DNA of 64,000 nucleotides from Pseudoalteromonas espejiana DSM 9414 (GCF_002221525.1 NZ_CP011028.1:2181001-2245000); one strand, 5' to 3'. Positions 43,511 through 53,238 are shown, numbered from the stretch's first letter. Notes: a model not told the origin generated them from the letters alone. Made by a program: numbers and translations.

Positions 43511-44839
43511 ATGAAACAATTATCTTTACCTAGTGGCTCACCACTTTTAGCCAAACACTTTACTTATGGTGTGGCCACAGCGTCTTTTCAAATTGAGGGT
43601 GGCGCAGCAGATCGTCTCCCCTGCATTTGGGATACCTTTTGTAGTAAAGAAGGTAAAATTGTTGATAATTCAAATGGTGATGTTGCCTGTGAGCATTACA
43701 CTCGTTGGCAAGACGATATAGATTTAATTGAGTCGCTAGGTGTAGACGCCTACAGGCTTTCTATTTCTTGGCCGCGTGTAATGACCAAAACAGGCCATTT
43801 AAACCCTAAAGGCGTTAAATTTTACACCGATATTTTAGATGAGCTAAAACGTCGTAATATTAAAGCATTTGTTACTTTGTACCACTGGGATTTACCACAA
43901 CATATTGAAGACGAAGGCGGCTGGCTTAACCGAAACACGGCTTACGAATTTGCACATTACACAGATTTAATTACCCAAGCCTTTGGTGAACGAGTACATT
44001 CTTACGCAACACTAAACGAGCCATTTTGTAGCTCTTATTTAGGCTACGAAATTGGCGTACATGCACCGGGTATTGTTGGGCGAGAATACGGGCGAAAAGC
44101 TGCCCATCATTTACTACTTGGCCACGGATTAGCGATGCAAGTGCTTGCTAAAAATAGCCCTAATTCACTCAACGGTATTGTGCTTAACTTTACGCCTTGT
44201 TACCCGGTTACCCAATGCGAAGAAGATTTAAACGCCACTGCATTTGCTGATGACTACATAAATCAATGGTATATGCAGCCAGTAATGCAAGGTCAATACC
44301 CTGATATTATTAACCAATTACCTAAAGCCCAGCGCCCTGATATTTTACAAGGTGATATGGACATTATTGCACAGCCACTTGATTATTTAGGCGTGAATTT
44401 TTATACCCGTATGCATTACCAAGCAAGCGAAACAGACTTTTATCATGAGCTACCACACAAAGCCCCAATGACCGATATTGGCTGGGAAATTTACCCTAAA
44501 GCCCTTACAGAGTTACTTGTATCGTTAAACGAAAAATACACCCTACCGCCTATTTATATTACCGAAAATGGCGCAGCCATGGCTGACGAATTTAAAGACG
44601 GTGAGGTGAAAGACAACGATCGTATTGACTATTACCACGAACACTTAAATGCTCTACATAATGCAACGGTACAAGGCGTTAAAGTAGATGGTTACTTTGC
44701 GTGGAGCCTGATGGATAATTTTGAATGGGCAGAAGGGTATTTAAAACGCTTTGGTATAGTACATGTAGATTACGATACCCAAACTCGCACCGTTAAAGCC
44801 AGCGGTAAAGCGTATAAAAAATTAATAACTAGCCGCTAA
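43511..44839 (+). CDS. GH1 beta-glucosidase, copy 2
   Basis: 442 residues, no signal peptide, cytoplasmic. The GH1 N-terminal signature GVATASFQIEGG, acid/base Glu in TLNEPF and nucleophile Glu in YITENGAAM are all present, with WSLMDNFEWAEGYLKRFG near the end. It is highly similar along its whole length to the enzyme at 9031, with no gap of note. It should split imported beta-glucosides to glucose. The ATG at 43511 has GCAGGGG about eleven bases upstream. First gene of a GH1-GPH-LacI operon facing the GH3 gene. Confidence 0.95.
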   Translation: MKQLSLPSGSPLLAKHFTYGVATASFQIEGGAADRLPCIWDTFCSKEGKIVDNSNGDVACEHYTRWQDDIDLIESLGVDAYRLSISWPRVMTKTGHLNPKGVKFYTDILDELKRRNIKAFVTLYHWDLPQHIEDEGGWLNRNTAYEFAHYTDLITQAFGERVHSYATLNEPFCSSYLGYEIGVHAPGIVGREYGRKAAHHLLLGHGLAMQVLAKNSPNSLNGIVLNFTPCYPVTQCEEDLNATAFADDYINQWYMQPVMQGQYPDIINQLPKAQRPDILQGDMDIIAQPLDYLGVNFYTRMHYQASETDFYHELPHKAPMTDIGWEIYPKALTELLVSLNEKYTLPPIYITENGAAMADEFKDGEVKDNDRIDYYHEHLNALHNATVQGVKVDGYFAWSLMDNFEWAEGYLKRFGIVHVDYDTQTRTVKASGKAYKKLITSR

Positions 44840-44871
44840 ATTAGCGGCTAATAACAATAAGAACACACACT

Positions 44872-46398
44872 GTGAACAAACTCCCTTTATACGAAAAAGT
44901 CGGTTATGCCATGGGTGACGCGGGTGCTAATTTAGTATGGCGCGGCGCATTGGCCTATTTAGCGGTATTTTATACCGACACCTTTGGCATATCGGCTGCA
45001 GCGGCCGCCATGCTGTTTTTAGTGGTTAGATTATCTGATGGTGTAACCGATATAATTATGGGCATGATTGCCGATAGAACGCAGTCGCGCTTTGGAAAAT
45101 TTAGGCCGTGGATACTCTACTCCGCGCCCTTTTTAGGTTTGTTTATGGTGCTGTGCTTTACCACACCAAACTTTAACGAAACTAATAAACTTATTTATGC
45201 CTACGTTACTTATATTGGTTTAACACTTGCTTATACAGTCAGTAACGTACCCTACTCTGCACTTATGGGCGTAATGACCCCCGATGACACCCAGCGTACT
45301 AAGCTATCAGGATTCAGATTTGCAGGCGCGTTTACAGGCGGGTTATTAGTGATGGGTTTTTTACCCGATTTAGTCGCTTACTTTGGAGGCGGTGATAACG
45401 CCAAGGGCTATCAGCTCACTATGTATTTGTTCGCAAGTTTACTTATTGCGCTTATGGTTATTACCTTTGTAAGCACTAAAGAGCGTGTAATAGCCCCAGC
45501 TTCAGAGCAAGGGTGTTTAAAATTAGAACTGTTTGATTTAACTAAAAACCTGCCATTTATAATATTACCTTTGTTATCAACAACACTGTTTTTTTATTAT
45601 CGCGATTTATACAGCGGGTTATTTTTTGCTTTAGTTATGGCAGCAATGACTGTTGTTATAAAAAAACTACTTAATAAAAACAAACAAAACCTAACCGGTT
45701 CGCAGCGCGATATGGTCGATTTACTAACAAATAAACCGTGGTTAGTTTTATTGGGTATTGGCTTTTTAACCATGATGTTTAACGGCATAAAATACGGTGT
45801 TATTGCTTATTACTTTAAGTACCACGTTGCTGATGAACTAATGGCCGGGCAATATTTTATTGCCTTATTAATAGTATCTATATTTGGTGCACTTGCTACA
45901 GGCAAGCTGGCTGAAATGATGGGCAAACGCAATTTATTTATTGCATCGTTGTTGCTAAGCGGCTTATTAACCACTGCATTTTATTGGGTGCCTAGCAATA
46001 ATATTGTCGCTGTATTTACTTTTGGCTGCGCGGCTGAATTTTTTGCAGCCATGATGCCTACTTTGTTTTTTAGCATGCTAGGAGATTCTGCAGATTACTC
46101 TGAGTGGAAAAATAAACGACGTGCAACCGGGCTTATTTATTCAGCAGGTACCTTTGTGCAAAAAACGGGTGGTGGTTTTGCTGGGGCACTCGTATTAGTG
46201 GTACTTGCAGGCTATGGATATAACGGTATGGATGAGCTTACAATTAACCAAGCCCTACCCGCTATGCAGTTACTAATGAGCTGGATCCCAGCTGCTTTTG
46301 CTTTTTTAGGCGCCGCGTTGATGCTTATTTATCCGCTTACACCTGCAATGACCCAAAAAATAACAGAAGATTTAGCAATTAGGCGCAGTAATGTGTAA
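44872..46398 (+). CDS. GPH-family glycoside:cation symporter, copy 2, with internal insertion
   Basis: 508-residue paralogue of the symporter at 10424. The start is GTG, 32 bases after the GH1 stop. Family signatures YAMGDAGANLVWRG and DGVTDIIMGMIADRTQSRFGKFRPWILY are present. Compared with copy 1, about 65 residues are inserted in the central loop (about residues 205-285), including two hydrophobic stretches (FIILPLLSTTLFFYY, GLFFALVMAAMTVVI) and a basic tail (KKLLNKNKQN). This adds two membrane passes between the two six-helix halves, as in some 14-helix GPH transporters. Substrate expected to be a beta-glucoside. Confidence 0.9.
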   Translation: MNKLPLYEKVGYAMGDAGANLVWRGALAYLAVFYTDTFGISAAAAAMLFLVVRLSDGVTDIIMGMIADRTQSRFGKFRPWILYSAPFLGLFMVLCFTTPNFNETNKLIYAYVTYIGLTLAYTVSNVPYSALMGVMTPDDTQRTKLSGFRFAGAFTGGLLVMGFLPDLVAYFGGGDNAKGYQLTMYLFASLLIALMVITFVSTKERVIAPASEQGCLKLELFDLTKNLPFIILPLLSTTLFFYYRDLYSGLFFALVMAAMTVVIKKLLNKNKQNLTGSQRDMVDLLTNKPWLVLLGIGFLTMMFNGIKYGVIAYYFKYHVADELMAGQYFIALLIVSIFGALATGKLAEMMGKRNLFIASLLLSGLLTTAFYWVPSNNIVAVFTFGCAAEFFAAMMPTLFFSMLGDSADYSEWKNKRRATGLIYSAGTFVQKTGGGFAGALVLVVLAGYGYNGMDELTINQALPAMQLLMSWIPAAFAFLGAALMLIYPLTPAMTQKITEDLAIRRSNV

Positions 46399-46469
46399 AT
46401 TAACTTTTAATCACAACTTATGTTTTATAAATTTTTATTTAAAACAAATGCGTACAAGCTAGGATATAA

Positions 46470-47471
46470 ATGGCGACTATTTATCAAGTATCAGAAATGG
46501 CAGGTGTGTCTTTATCAACTGTATCTAGGGTGCTTAACGACAACGACTACGTAAGTAAAAAAACGAAAAAAAAGGTATTAGAGGCGATGAAAGAGCTCGG
46601 CTATCAGCCAAGTTCTATTGCACGCTCTTTAGCATCAAGCCGCACTAACAGTGTAGGCATTTTAGTGTCTGAGTTAGACGGCCCGTTTTTTGGACAAATG
46701 ATGTCGGCCATTGAAGAGCAATTACGTATAGCTGGTAAACACGTAATTATTACGCCCGGCCACAGTGATGAAAAAAAAGAAAAAAACGGTTTTGAATTTT
46801 TAATTAGCCGTAATTGCGACGCCATTATTGCTCACGTAGAAGCGGTATCTAACGAGTATTTAATTGAGCTCAGTAAAGGTAAAACCCCTATTTATTTAAT
46901 GAGTCGCTACGTTAAAGAAATAGAGCAAAACTGCATTAGTCTCGATAATGTTATGGGTGGCTACCTTGCAACAAAAGCCATGATCAATAAAGGACATAAA
47001 CGTATTGCTTATATTGCCGGCCCACAATTTAAAGAAGATGCCTCAGATCGTTTAAAAGGTCACAAAAAGGCGCTTGCAGAATATAACCTCACCTTTGACG
47101 AAAGCTTGTATTATGTAGGCGACTTTAAAGAAACCGGTGGCAGCGATGGCCTACGTCATTTTATTCAACATAAAGCGCAAATTACGGCTCTTGTGTGCGC
47201 CAATGACGAAATGGCATCGGGTGCAATGAAATATGCCCGCGAGCATGGCTTTAATTTACCTAAAGATTTAGCAATAATTGGTTTTGATAACGTTATTTTT
47301 ACCAACTACCTTTACCCTACGCTTACCACAATAGATAACCCAGTACCCGAAATGGGCCGTGCAGCTGCAAATTTAGTGCTTAAAGATATTTATAAAAAAA
47401 GCGGCATAACGGTTAATCAGGTATTTGAGCCTAAGCTAATTTTACGAGATTCAACTCCCGATATTAGCTAG
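46470..47471 (+). CDS. LacI-family transcriptional regulator, cluster 2
   Basis: 333 residues, close paralogue of the regulator at 11816. Helix-turn-helix IYQVSEMAGVSLSTVSRVLN, hinge SIARSLASSRTNSVGILV, then the ligand-binding domain (DGPFFGQMMSAIEEQL, ALVCANDEMASGAM, IIGFDNVIFTNYLYPTLTTIDNP). It is the natural candidate for binding the TGGAAGCGCTTCCA sites before the TonB receptor and between GH3 and GH1, giving a regulon of receptor, halogenase-like proteins, both glycosidases, transporter and itself. A terminator follows at 47512. Confidence 0.92.
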   Translation: MATIYQVSEMAGVSLSTVSRVLNDNDYVSKKTKKKVLEAMKELGYQPSSIARSLASSRTNSVGILVSELDGPFFGQMMSAIEEQLRIAGKHVIITPGHSDEKKEKNGFEFLISRNCDAIIAHVEAVSNEYLIELSKGKTPIYLMSRYVKEIEQNCISLDNVMGGYLATKAMINKGHKRIAYIAGPQFKEDASDRLKGHKKALAEYNLTFDESLYYVGDFKETGGSDGLRHFIQHKAQITALVCANDEMASGAMKYAREHGFNLPKDLAIIGFDNVIFTNYLYPTLTTIDNPVPEMGRAAANLVLKDIYKKSGITVNQVFEPKLILRDSTPDIS

Positions 47472-47511
47472 CGCTAAAGCTCTGCCTTATTATTTTATTC
47501 TCATCATTATT

Positions 47512-47536
47512 AAGCCCCAATTCTAGTTGGGGTTTT
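47512..47536 (+). terminator. terminator of the cluster 2 operon
   Basis: AAGCCCCAA, loop TTCTAG, TTGGGGTTTT. Confidence 0.85.
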
Positions 47537-47672
47537 AACCATTATTGCTAACAAATATAAAACAATAACCACGTAAAAATACTACAAAAAGTGTTCAAGA
47601 ACTAAAAATAGCCTACTAATGGAGAATAGTTTCGTCAACCAAAATTATGCTTTTAAGCTACAACATTGATTC

Positions 47673-47710
47673 GGTATTTGGTAATTGGTATTTGGTATTT
47701 GGTATTTGGT
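47673..47710 (+). repeat. heptamer tandem repeat
   Basis: Five units of GGTATTT (the second reads GGTAATT) plus GGT. It lies in the 546-base gap 47472-48017, which otherwise holds only the terminator and, presumably, the promoter of the kinase gene. Confidence 0.9.
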
Positions 47711-48017
47711 CCAATGCTGAGCGCGCGATTTCTTGATGCGTCAAACGGTATTTTGTTTTACTGAGCAGGCTGCCTAATTAGCATCTGTATTTACATGTTT
47801 ATTAAAAGTATTACTAATATACATGTCGGAACGTACCTATTGTAGGTTGTTATAAATATGCTTAACAAACACACTTCTTCATCTGATTTATTTATTATTG
47901 TTATTAAAAGCGCAAATATCCGCTTTAAAAATCACACACATATCTGCAATAACCTGCTACTCTAAGGTTAACCTTTTGTTAAACCACATTAAGAGCAATG
48001 GCTTTAAGGGATCGTAA

Positions 48018-49538
48018 ATGCCAAGTATTGAGTCTTATATAGGCACTCCATCAACAACAGATAATAAGCTTTGGAGTGTTTTTTTAGATAGCGACATTCA
48101 GACTAACTTAGACAGTATTTGCGATTTAGTACTGAGTATTTTTGATGCAAAATCGTGCACTATTATCGCCAACTTTCCGCAAAGTAGAGTTAATTTATCG
48201 CAACGCGGTGATGTTACAAATGTGTGTGACGCTGATTTAAAACACGATCAATTTGTAGAGAGCTTAATTAATGAAAGTCAAAGCGCAGGCTCTGAGGGGG
48301 ATACAAAAGCCTACCGCCTAGTGTCACCAATCATTCTTCCATCTAATTTAAAGTTTGGTTGGTTAATCGTAGAAAGAATAAGTACGCAACCTTTAACTAG
48401 CAAAGAGGTGTCTGTTTTTGGTGTATTACAAAAAGATATAGTTAATCATTTAGTGCAACGTAAGCAAATAGTTGAACAAAAAAAAGCGGCCGAATTACAA
48501 GCTACTATCACGCAATTAAATCGTGATTTTATTTTTATTAAAGATGAAAATTTTAAGATTGTTTACGCTAATGATGCCTTTATAAATTCTTACCCTCCCA
48601 GTATGCATGACAAAGTAATCGGATATACAACCGTTGAGTCATTTGAAGCAAAAGAAGCCGACCTATTCTTAGAACAAGATAAAATAGCCTTTGAAAAGGG
48701 CTTAAGTAAAGTGGTTGAAAACATACACATGCCCAATGGCAACCGTATAATCGTAGAAACCACTAAAAAGCGCTTTGAAGATAAATCTGGCGCACCTCTT
48801 ATACTATGTGTGTGTAGAGACTTGACCGAAAAAGAAGGCTTAATTAATAGACTTAAAAAAGCCAACCGCGAGCTTGATGAATTTACAAGTATTGCTTCTC
48901 ACGATTTGCGCGCACCACTAAATGCAATTAAACGATTACTAGAATGGATTTCAGACGATTGTGAAACCCTACTACCAGATGAACATTTAGAAAACTTTCA
49001 GTTAGTGATTAGTCGCGCTAATAGAATGCAAACCTTACTGGAAGATTTATTAAAATACGCAAAAATTGACCAGTGCGATGTAACGCTAAGCACCACAACT
49101 TTAGAAGCTGTTTATCAAGATGTTGCACAGTTACTAGATATACCCAGCTCTATGACTATCAATATTGACTCGGGCAATAGTCAAATTAATATCCCAGCCG
49201 TCCCTTTTAAAACGGTTATATTAAACTTGCTAAGTAATGCCATAAAACACAATGATAAAACGCATGGCATAATTAATATTTCTTTGCGCCCAGCATTACA
49301 TTATTACGTGATTGAAGTAACAGACAATGGCCCCGGCATTGAGCCTAAATATTTTTCGTTGATTTTTCAGCTATTTCAAACTCTTCGCTCAAGAGACGAA
49401 GTTGAGGGTACAGGTATTGGGTTGTCTGTCGTTAAAAAGCATGTAACTAATTTTGGAGGCAAAGTAGATGTTAGCTCAAATGGAAAAACAGGCACAACGT
49501 TCACCATTTTTTGGCCTAAGCAACACTTAAACTCATAA
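48018..49538 (+). CDS. PAS-domain histidine kinase
   Basis: 506 residues, no membrane segment, so cytoplasmic. Residues 1-160 form a GAF-like region; a PAS domain follows (LNRDFIFIKDENFKIVYANDAFINSYPP). The H box is FTSIASHDLRAPLNAIKRL. The ATPase domain has NLLSNAIKHND, DNGPGIEPKYFSLIFQLFQ and GTGIGLSVVKKHV. This phytochrome-like SHDLRAPL type often phosphorylates stand-alone receiver proteins. The likely partner is the receiver-GGDEF-EAL protein encoded 82 bases downstream on the same strand. Confidence 0.9.
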   Translation: MPSIESYIGTPSTTDNKLWSVFLDSDIQTNLDSICDLVLSIFDAKSCTIIANFPQSRVNLSQRGDVTNVCDADLKHDQFVESLINESQSAGSEGDTKAYRLVSPIILPSNLKFGWLIVERISTQPLTSKEVSVFGVLQKDIVNHLVQRKQIVEQKKAAELQATITQLNRDFIFIKDENFKIVYANDAFINSYPPSMHDKVIGYTTVESFEAKEADLFLEQDKIAFEKGLSKVVENIHMPNGNRIIVETTKKRFEDKSGAPLILCVCRDLTEKEGLINRLKKANRELDEFTSIASHDLRAPLNAIKRLLEWISDDCETLLPDEHLENFQLVISRANRMQTLLEDLLKYAKIDQCDVTLSTTTLEAVYQDVAQLLDIPSSMTINIDSGNSQINIPAVPFKTVILNLLSNAIKHNDKTHGIINISLRPALHYYVIEVTDNGPGIEPKYFSLIFQLFQTLRSRDEVEGTGIGLSVVKKHVTNFGGKVDVSSNGKTGTTFTIFWPKQHLNS

Positions 49539-49620
49539 ACTATAAAGAAAAAACATAAGTTATTTGTAGCACCCAATGAATTAAATTTGTAAAGTGACAC
49601 CTGCCATATTTAGGAATTGT

Positions 49621-51333
49621 ATGTATATATTAATAGTGGATGACGACTTAGTCGATCGCAAGTTGATTAAAAAGATGCTGCTTTCAAACGGTGATCAGTA
49701 TCACAATATAACGGAAGTGACCTCTGTTGATGAAGGTTTATTCGCTATTGATAGGACCCATTTTGATGTAATTTTACTCGATTACAGCATGCCAAAAGAA
49801 AATGGTATTAAACTCCTGAGTGAAATGCGCGCCAAACCTAATTTAGGTAATACCGCCATAGTAATGATAAGCGCCTCTGAAAATGAAGTACTTGCACTTA
49901 AATGTATAGAAGCGGGTGCGCAAGACTTTTTACCAAAAAACAGCATAACCAGCGAAAGCTTAAATAAAGCCATTTTATTTGCACAAAAGCGCTTTGAAGC
50001 AGAGCAAAGAATGCATGAAAGTTACCTAGCCGTAAAGCGTATGGCGCAGCGTGATCAGCTCACGGGGTTGTCTAATCGCTATCATTTTGAAGAGCTTTTA
50101 AAAACCACCATTGAAAGCAATAAGCGCAGTAAAACAAGCGCAGCTTTGCTCGCACTCGATTTAGACAACTTTAAACATATAAATGATACATTAGGTCATA
50201 ACATTGGCGATGAAGTACTTAAGCAAGTTGTAAGAAGAATTAATAACTGTTTACGCCGTGATGAAGGCTTTGCCAGATTAGGCGGTGACGAATTTGCTGT
50301 AATTATTGGTGGCGTTGCTGAATTTACCCAAATAGGAAAAATAGCCGAGCGTATACTTAAACATGTTGCTGAGCCTTATTTAATAGAAAATACAATTATC
50401 AATTGTGGTGTGAGCATAGGCAGCGCAATTTACCCTAGCGATGCCACAGAGTCGGCTAATCTACTAAAATGCGCTGATATAGCCATGTATCGCTCTAAAC
50501 AAAACGGTAAAGGAAGAATTAGCTTTTACAAAGAACAATACCAATACGAATTTAGCCGCAGAGTAGAGATTCAAAATAAAATTAAAGAAAACATTAAAAA
50601 CAATGCGTTTAGGCTGTTTTACCAACCCGTTTTTAGCACTGCAACCAATAAAGTAACTGGCGTTGAAGCCCTCATCCGCTGGCCAGAAGAAGAGCCTTAC
50701 TATACGCCTGATGAGTTCATTCCTATTAGTGAACAATGCCGGTTAGTTGACCAGCTTGGTGAATGGGTTATTGCAACTGCATTGGCACAGTTAGCTATTT
50801 GGCAACAGCAGGCTGAGTCTTTTTCAATGTCTATTAATATTTCGCCTGTACAACTACAAAATGATCGTTTGTTAGCTTACTTTATTAATTGTATAGATAA
50901 GTACCAACTAAAACCGGCTAATATTATTTTAGAAATAACAGAAACGGCCTTTATTGAAGACGACTTAAAAATAACCAACACGTTAAATGCGCTCTCCGAA
51001 AAGGGCTTTAGAATTGCACTTGATGACTTTGGCATGGGCTACTCATCTATAGCGCACTTAACTTCATACCCTATTGATATAGTTAAGCTTGATAAAAGCT
51101 TACAAACAAATGGTGGCCCAAAAGCAAAACACGCTAAAGTAATAGAGGGTTTATCGTTAATGTTAAAAGCTATGGGTTTTGCTGTAGTTGCAGAAGGCGT
51201 AGAAACCCAAGAGCAGTACTTATTTTGTAACGAGTTAGATATAAATCATGTACAGGGGTTTTTATTTTCTAAAGCCCTACCCGCCGAGGAAGTGCAATTA
51301 CTATTTAACAAAACTAATTTAGTTAATAGCTAA
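49621..51333 (+). CDS. response regulator with GGDEF and EAL domains
   Basis: 570 residues. The receiver domain (1-125) has DDD near the N-terminus and the phospho-Asp in ILLDYSMPKENG. The GGDEF domain (about 145-305) has ARLGGDEFAVIIGG. The EAL domain (about 320-565) has GVEALIRWP, LDDFGMGYSSIAHL, IDIVKLDKS and AEGVETQEQ, all metal and catalytic residues of an active cyclic di-GMP phosphodiesterase. Both output domains look intact; an exact RxxD I-site is not seen (RRDE at that place). The ATG at 49621, behind AGGAA, is chosen over an in-frame start 27 bases upstream. Presumably controlled by the preceding kinase. Confidence 0.9.
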   Translation: MYILIVDDDLVDRKLIKKMLLSNGDQYHNITEVTSVDEGLFAIDRTHFDVILLDYSMPKENGIKLLSEMRAKPNLGNTAIVMISASENEVLALKCIEAGAQDFLPKNSITSESLNKAILFAQKRFEAEQRMHESYLAVKRMAQRDQLTGLSNRYHFEELLKTTIESNKRSKTSAALLALDLDNFKHINDTLGHNIGDEVLKQVVRRINNCLRRDEGFARLGGDEFAVIIGGVAEFTQIGKIAERILKHVAEPYLIENTIINCGVSIGSAIYPSDATESANLLKCADIAMYRSKQNGKGRISFYKEQYQYEFSRRVEIQNKIKENIKNNAFRLFYQPVFSTATNKVTGVEALIRWPEEEPYYTPDEFIPISEQCRLVDQLGEWVIATALAQLAIWQQQAESFSMSINISPVQLQNDRLLAYFINCIDKYQLKPANIILEITETAFIEDDLKITNTLNALSEKGFRIALDDFGMGYSSIAHLTSYPIDIVKLDKSLQTNGGPKAKHAKVIEGLSLMLKAMGFAVVAEGVETQEQYLFCNELDINHVQGFLFSKALPAEEVQLLFNKTNLVNS

Positions 51334-51341
51334 ATTAGTTT
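51311..51341. terminator. AT-rich terminator hairpin between convergent genes
   Basis: AAACTAATTTAG and CTAAATTAGTTT, 12-bp perfect arms around TTAATAG, overlap the stop codon of the GGDEF-EAL gene and face the convergent receiver gene. Confidence 0.5.
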
Positions 51342-51355
51342 AATCGGATAATTAG

Positions 51356-51787
51356 TTATCCATTTAAAACAGCAAGCACTTTTTCTTTAAGCTCTTGCGC
51401 ACTAAGGGCACCTTTTAACAAATAGCCAATAACAAATTCGTGCGCTAAAATTTTAACCCTATCTTCTTCGCGTTCAGAAGTGCTGAACATCATAATAACG
51501 CAAGAATTAAGCTCAATTGTTTTTCTTAGCTCACTAAATGCCTCTAAAAATTGAATACCATTTACTCTTGGCATGTTTATATCTAAAAAAATAATTATAG
51601 GGGGAAACCGACCTGGGTACTTTTTTTTATTTTCATCATACGCTATTAAAAATTCTAGAGCTTCTTGACCATCTGATTTTTCAAAAATTGTAAGCTCAAG
51701 TTGCGCTTCTTTTATGAGCCTTTTGAGTATGTACCTGTCTACCGCATCATCATCAATGATTAAAACTGGCGGATTGATATTGTTCAT
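51356..51787 (-). CDS. stand-alone response regulator receiver (Rcp1-like)
   Basis: 143 residues, one receiver domain. Acidic pocket IIDDDAVDR, phospho-Asp in IIFLDINMPRVNG, Ser in MMFSTS and Lys in YLLKGAL. There is no output domain, as in the Rcp1 class that works with SHDL-type kinases. Its start overlaps the stop of the upstream kinase gene by four bases (ATGA). Confidence 0.9.
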   Translation of the reverse strand: MNNINPPVLIIDDDAVDRYILKRLIKEAQLELTIFEKSDGQEALEFLIAYDENKKKYPGRFPPIIIFLDINMPRVNGIQFLEAFSELRKTIELNSCVIMMFSTSEREEDRVKILAHEFVIGYLLKGALSAQELKEKVLAVLNG

Positions 51788-53238
51788 ATTAATGTACTCA
51801 GTGGAAGTGTAATTTTAAAGGTAGACCCATGCGACGAACTTACAAAGTTTATAGTGCCTTTTAAAAATTCAACATGCTTTTTAACTAATGCTAAACCAAG
51901 CCCAGAGCCTTCACTCAAGTGAGGATGAAATCGTTTAAACATTTCAAAAACTTCGTTGTGAAACTTTTTAGAAATCCCTATACCGTTATCTTCAATTATT
52001 ATTGTAAAGTCGTTTTTATCAATAAAAATATCGCACTTAACAAATGAGAATGCTTTAGTTGAATCGTAGTACTTTAGAGCATTTGAGATTAAATTTTCTA
52101 TGATTTGTGTTAAACGTGTTTTATCCGTTTTTATACTTACAGGTACATTAACAAAGGTATTAAAATCGCAATTATTTTGTTTAATAAGCCAATATAAGCG
52201 CGTTTTAATATCTCCTATAATCTCATCAAAATTAATAACTTCACGCTCTTTAGTTGCAATGTCTGCTTTGGCTAATTTTAAAATATCGGTTACCAGTAGT
52301 TCCAGTTTTTCCATTTGATTAACGATTGTTTGCGTATTTTTTAAGGCCTCTTGTGTATCTGCATTTTTTATATCTTCTATCACAAATTTGGCTAATGATT
52401 TAGCCCCCGTTAACGGCGACTTTAGATCATGAGAGGCTCTGTAAGCAAACTGAGCAAGCTCATCATTTGCTTGCTGTAGTGATGCCGTTTGGGTTTTAAC
52501 AATAGCTTGTAAATGCTGACTGCTTTCTAGATTGAGTAAATCGTTTTCGATACGTTTTTTAGCTGCAAAAATGAGTGACTTTAGTTCATCTGGCGTATTA
52601 GTATCAAATTCATAATCTAAACTTTTATGGCTGTGAGACTGACTCAATAGTAGCGAGGTTAAGTTACGAATTGAGCTGGAAATAGTACGTGATAAGTAAG
52701 TAATAGACCCTATATTAAACAAAGAAATAATAATAACTAACGGAATAAAGCTGATAAAAATAAACGACACAGTTTTAGTTATTGGAGCCTCAAATGCCTC
52801 TGAATTTTTATTAAACTGCTGCAATGCAGCAACTAAGTATTGCAATATTTGTTCGCGAGAAAGTACCCCGTTTCTGTATTGTTCAAGTGAGTATAAAGCT
52901 TTATTTGCAAGTTCTACGTCTTGCTTACAAAGCAAAATTGCATGGCTTGTGTTTATCATTTTCATAATAAATAAATTGAGAGCGTTTGCCTCATTAATAC
53001 ATGTTTGTGGCTGCTCTCTTATTGCCAAAATGTCAGCTTCGAGGGTATCTATATCAATGTGGTTATTAAGGTTGATATGCTCGACCCTATTGGCAAGTTG
53101 ATTAATATATTTTAGGTGTAAAAAATTAAGCTGATGAAACCGAGCGCCTTTCGCAATTTCAAATGCAGCAAATACTGTAATGCTCACCTCTAAACAGGTT
53201 AACGCAACTATTAGTAGTAATTTTTTAGAGATATTCAT
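51784..53238 (-). CDS. membrane histidine kinase
   Basis: 484 residues. Two membrane segments (about residues 8-28 and 162-185) bracket a periplasmic helical sensor region of about 130 residues with two Cys. HAMP-like and coiled regions lead to the H box LAQFAYRASHDLKSPLTGAKSLAKF. The ATPase domain has ENLISNALKYYD, EDNGIGISKKFHNEVFEMFKRFH and GSGLGLALVKKHVEF. It is paired by a four-base overlap with the receiver gene. This pair is transcribed towards the other kinase/regulator pair and belongs to the same SHDL kinase class. Confidence 0.9.
   Translation of the reverse strand: MNISKKLLLIVALTCLEVSITVFAAFEIAKGARFHQLNFLHLKYINQLANRVEHINLNNHIDIDTLEADILAIREQPQTCINEANALNLFIMKMINTSHAILLCKQDVELANKALYSLEQYRNGVLSREQILQYLVAALQQFNKNSEAFEAPITKTVSFIFISFIPLVIIISLFNIGSITYLSRTISSSIRNLTSLLLSQSHSHKSLDYEFDTNTPDELKSLIFAAKKRIENDLLNLESSQHLQAIVKTQTASLQQANDELAQFAYRASHDLKSPLTGAKSLAKFVIEDIKNADTQEALKNTQTIVNQMEKLELLVTDILKLAKADIATKEREVINFDEIIGDIKTRLYWLIKQNNCDFNTFVNVPVSIKTDKTRLTQIIENLISNALKYYDSTKAFSFVKCDIFIDKNDFTIIIEDNGIGISKKFHNEVFEMFKRFHPHLSEGSGLGLALVKKHVEFLKGTINFVSSSHGSTFKITLPLSTLI

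Noticed and set aside
43351..43533. 60-codon frame between the divergent GH3 and GH1 genes
   Set aside because: It runs over both LacI operators and into the GH1 start in another frame, so it is a chance frame in a regulatory region.
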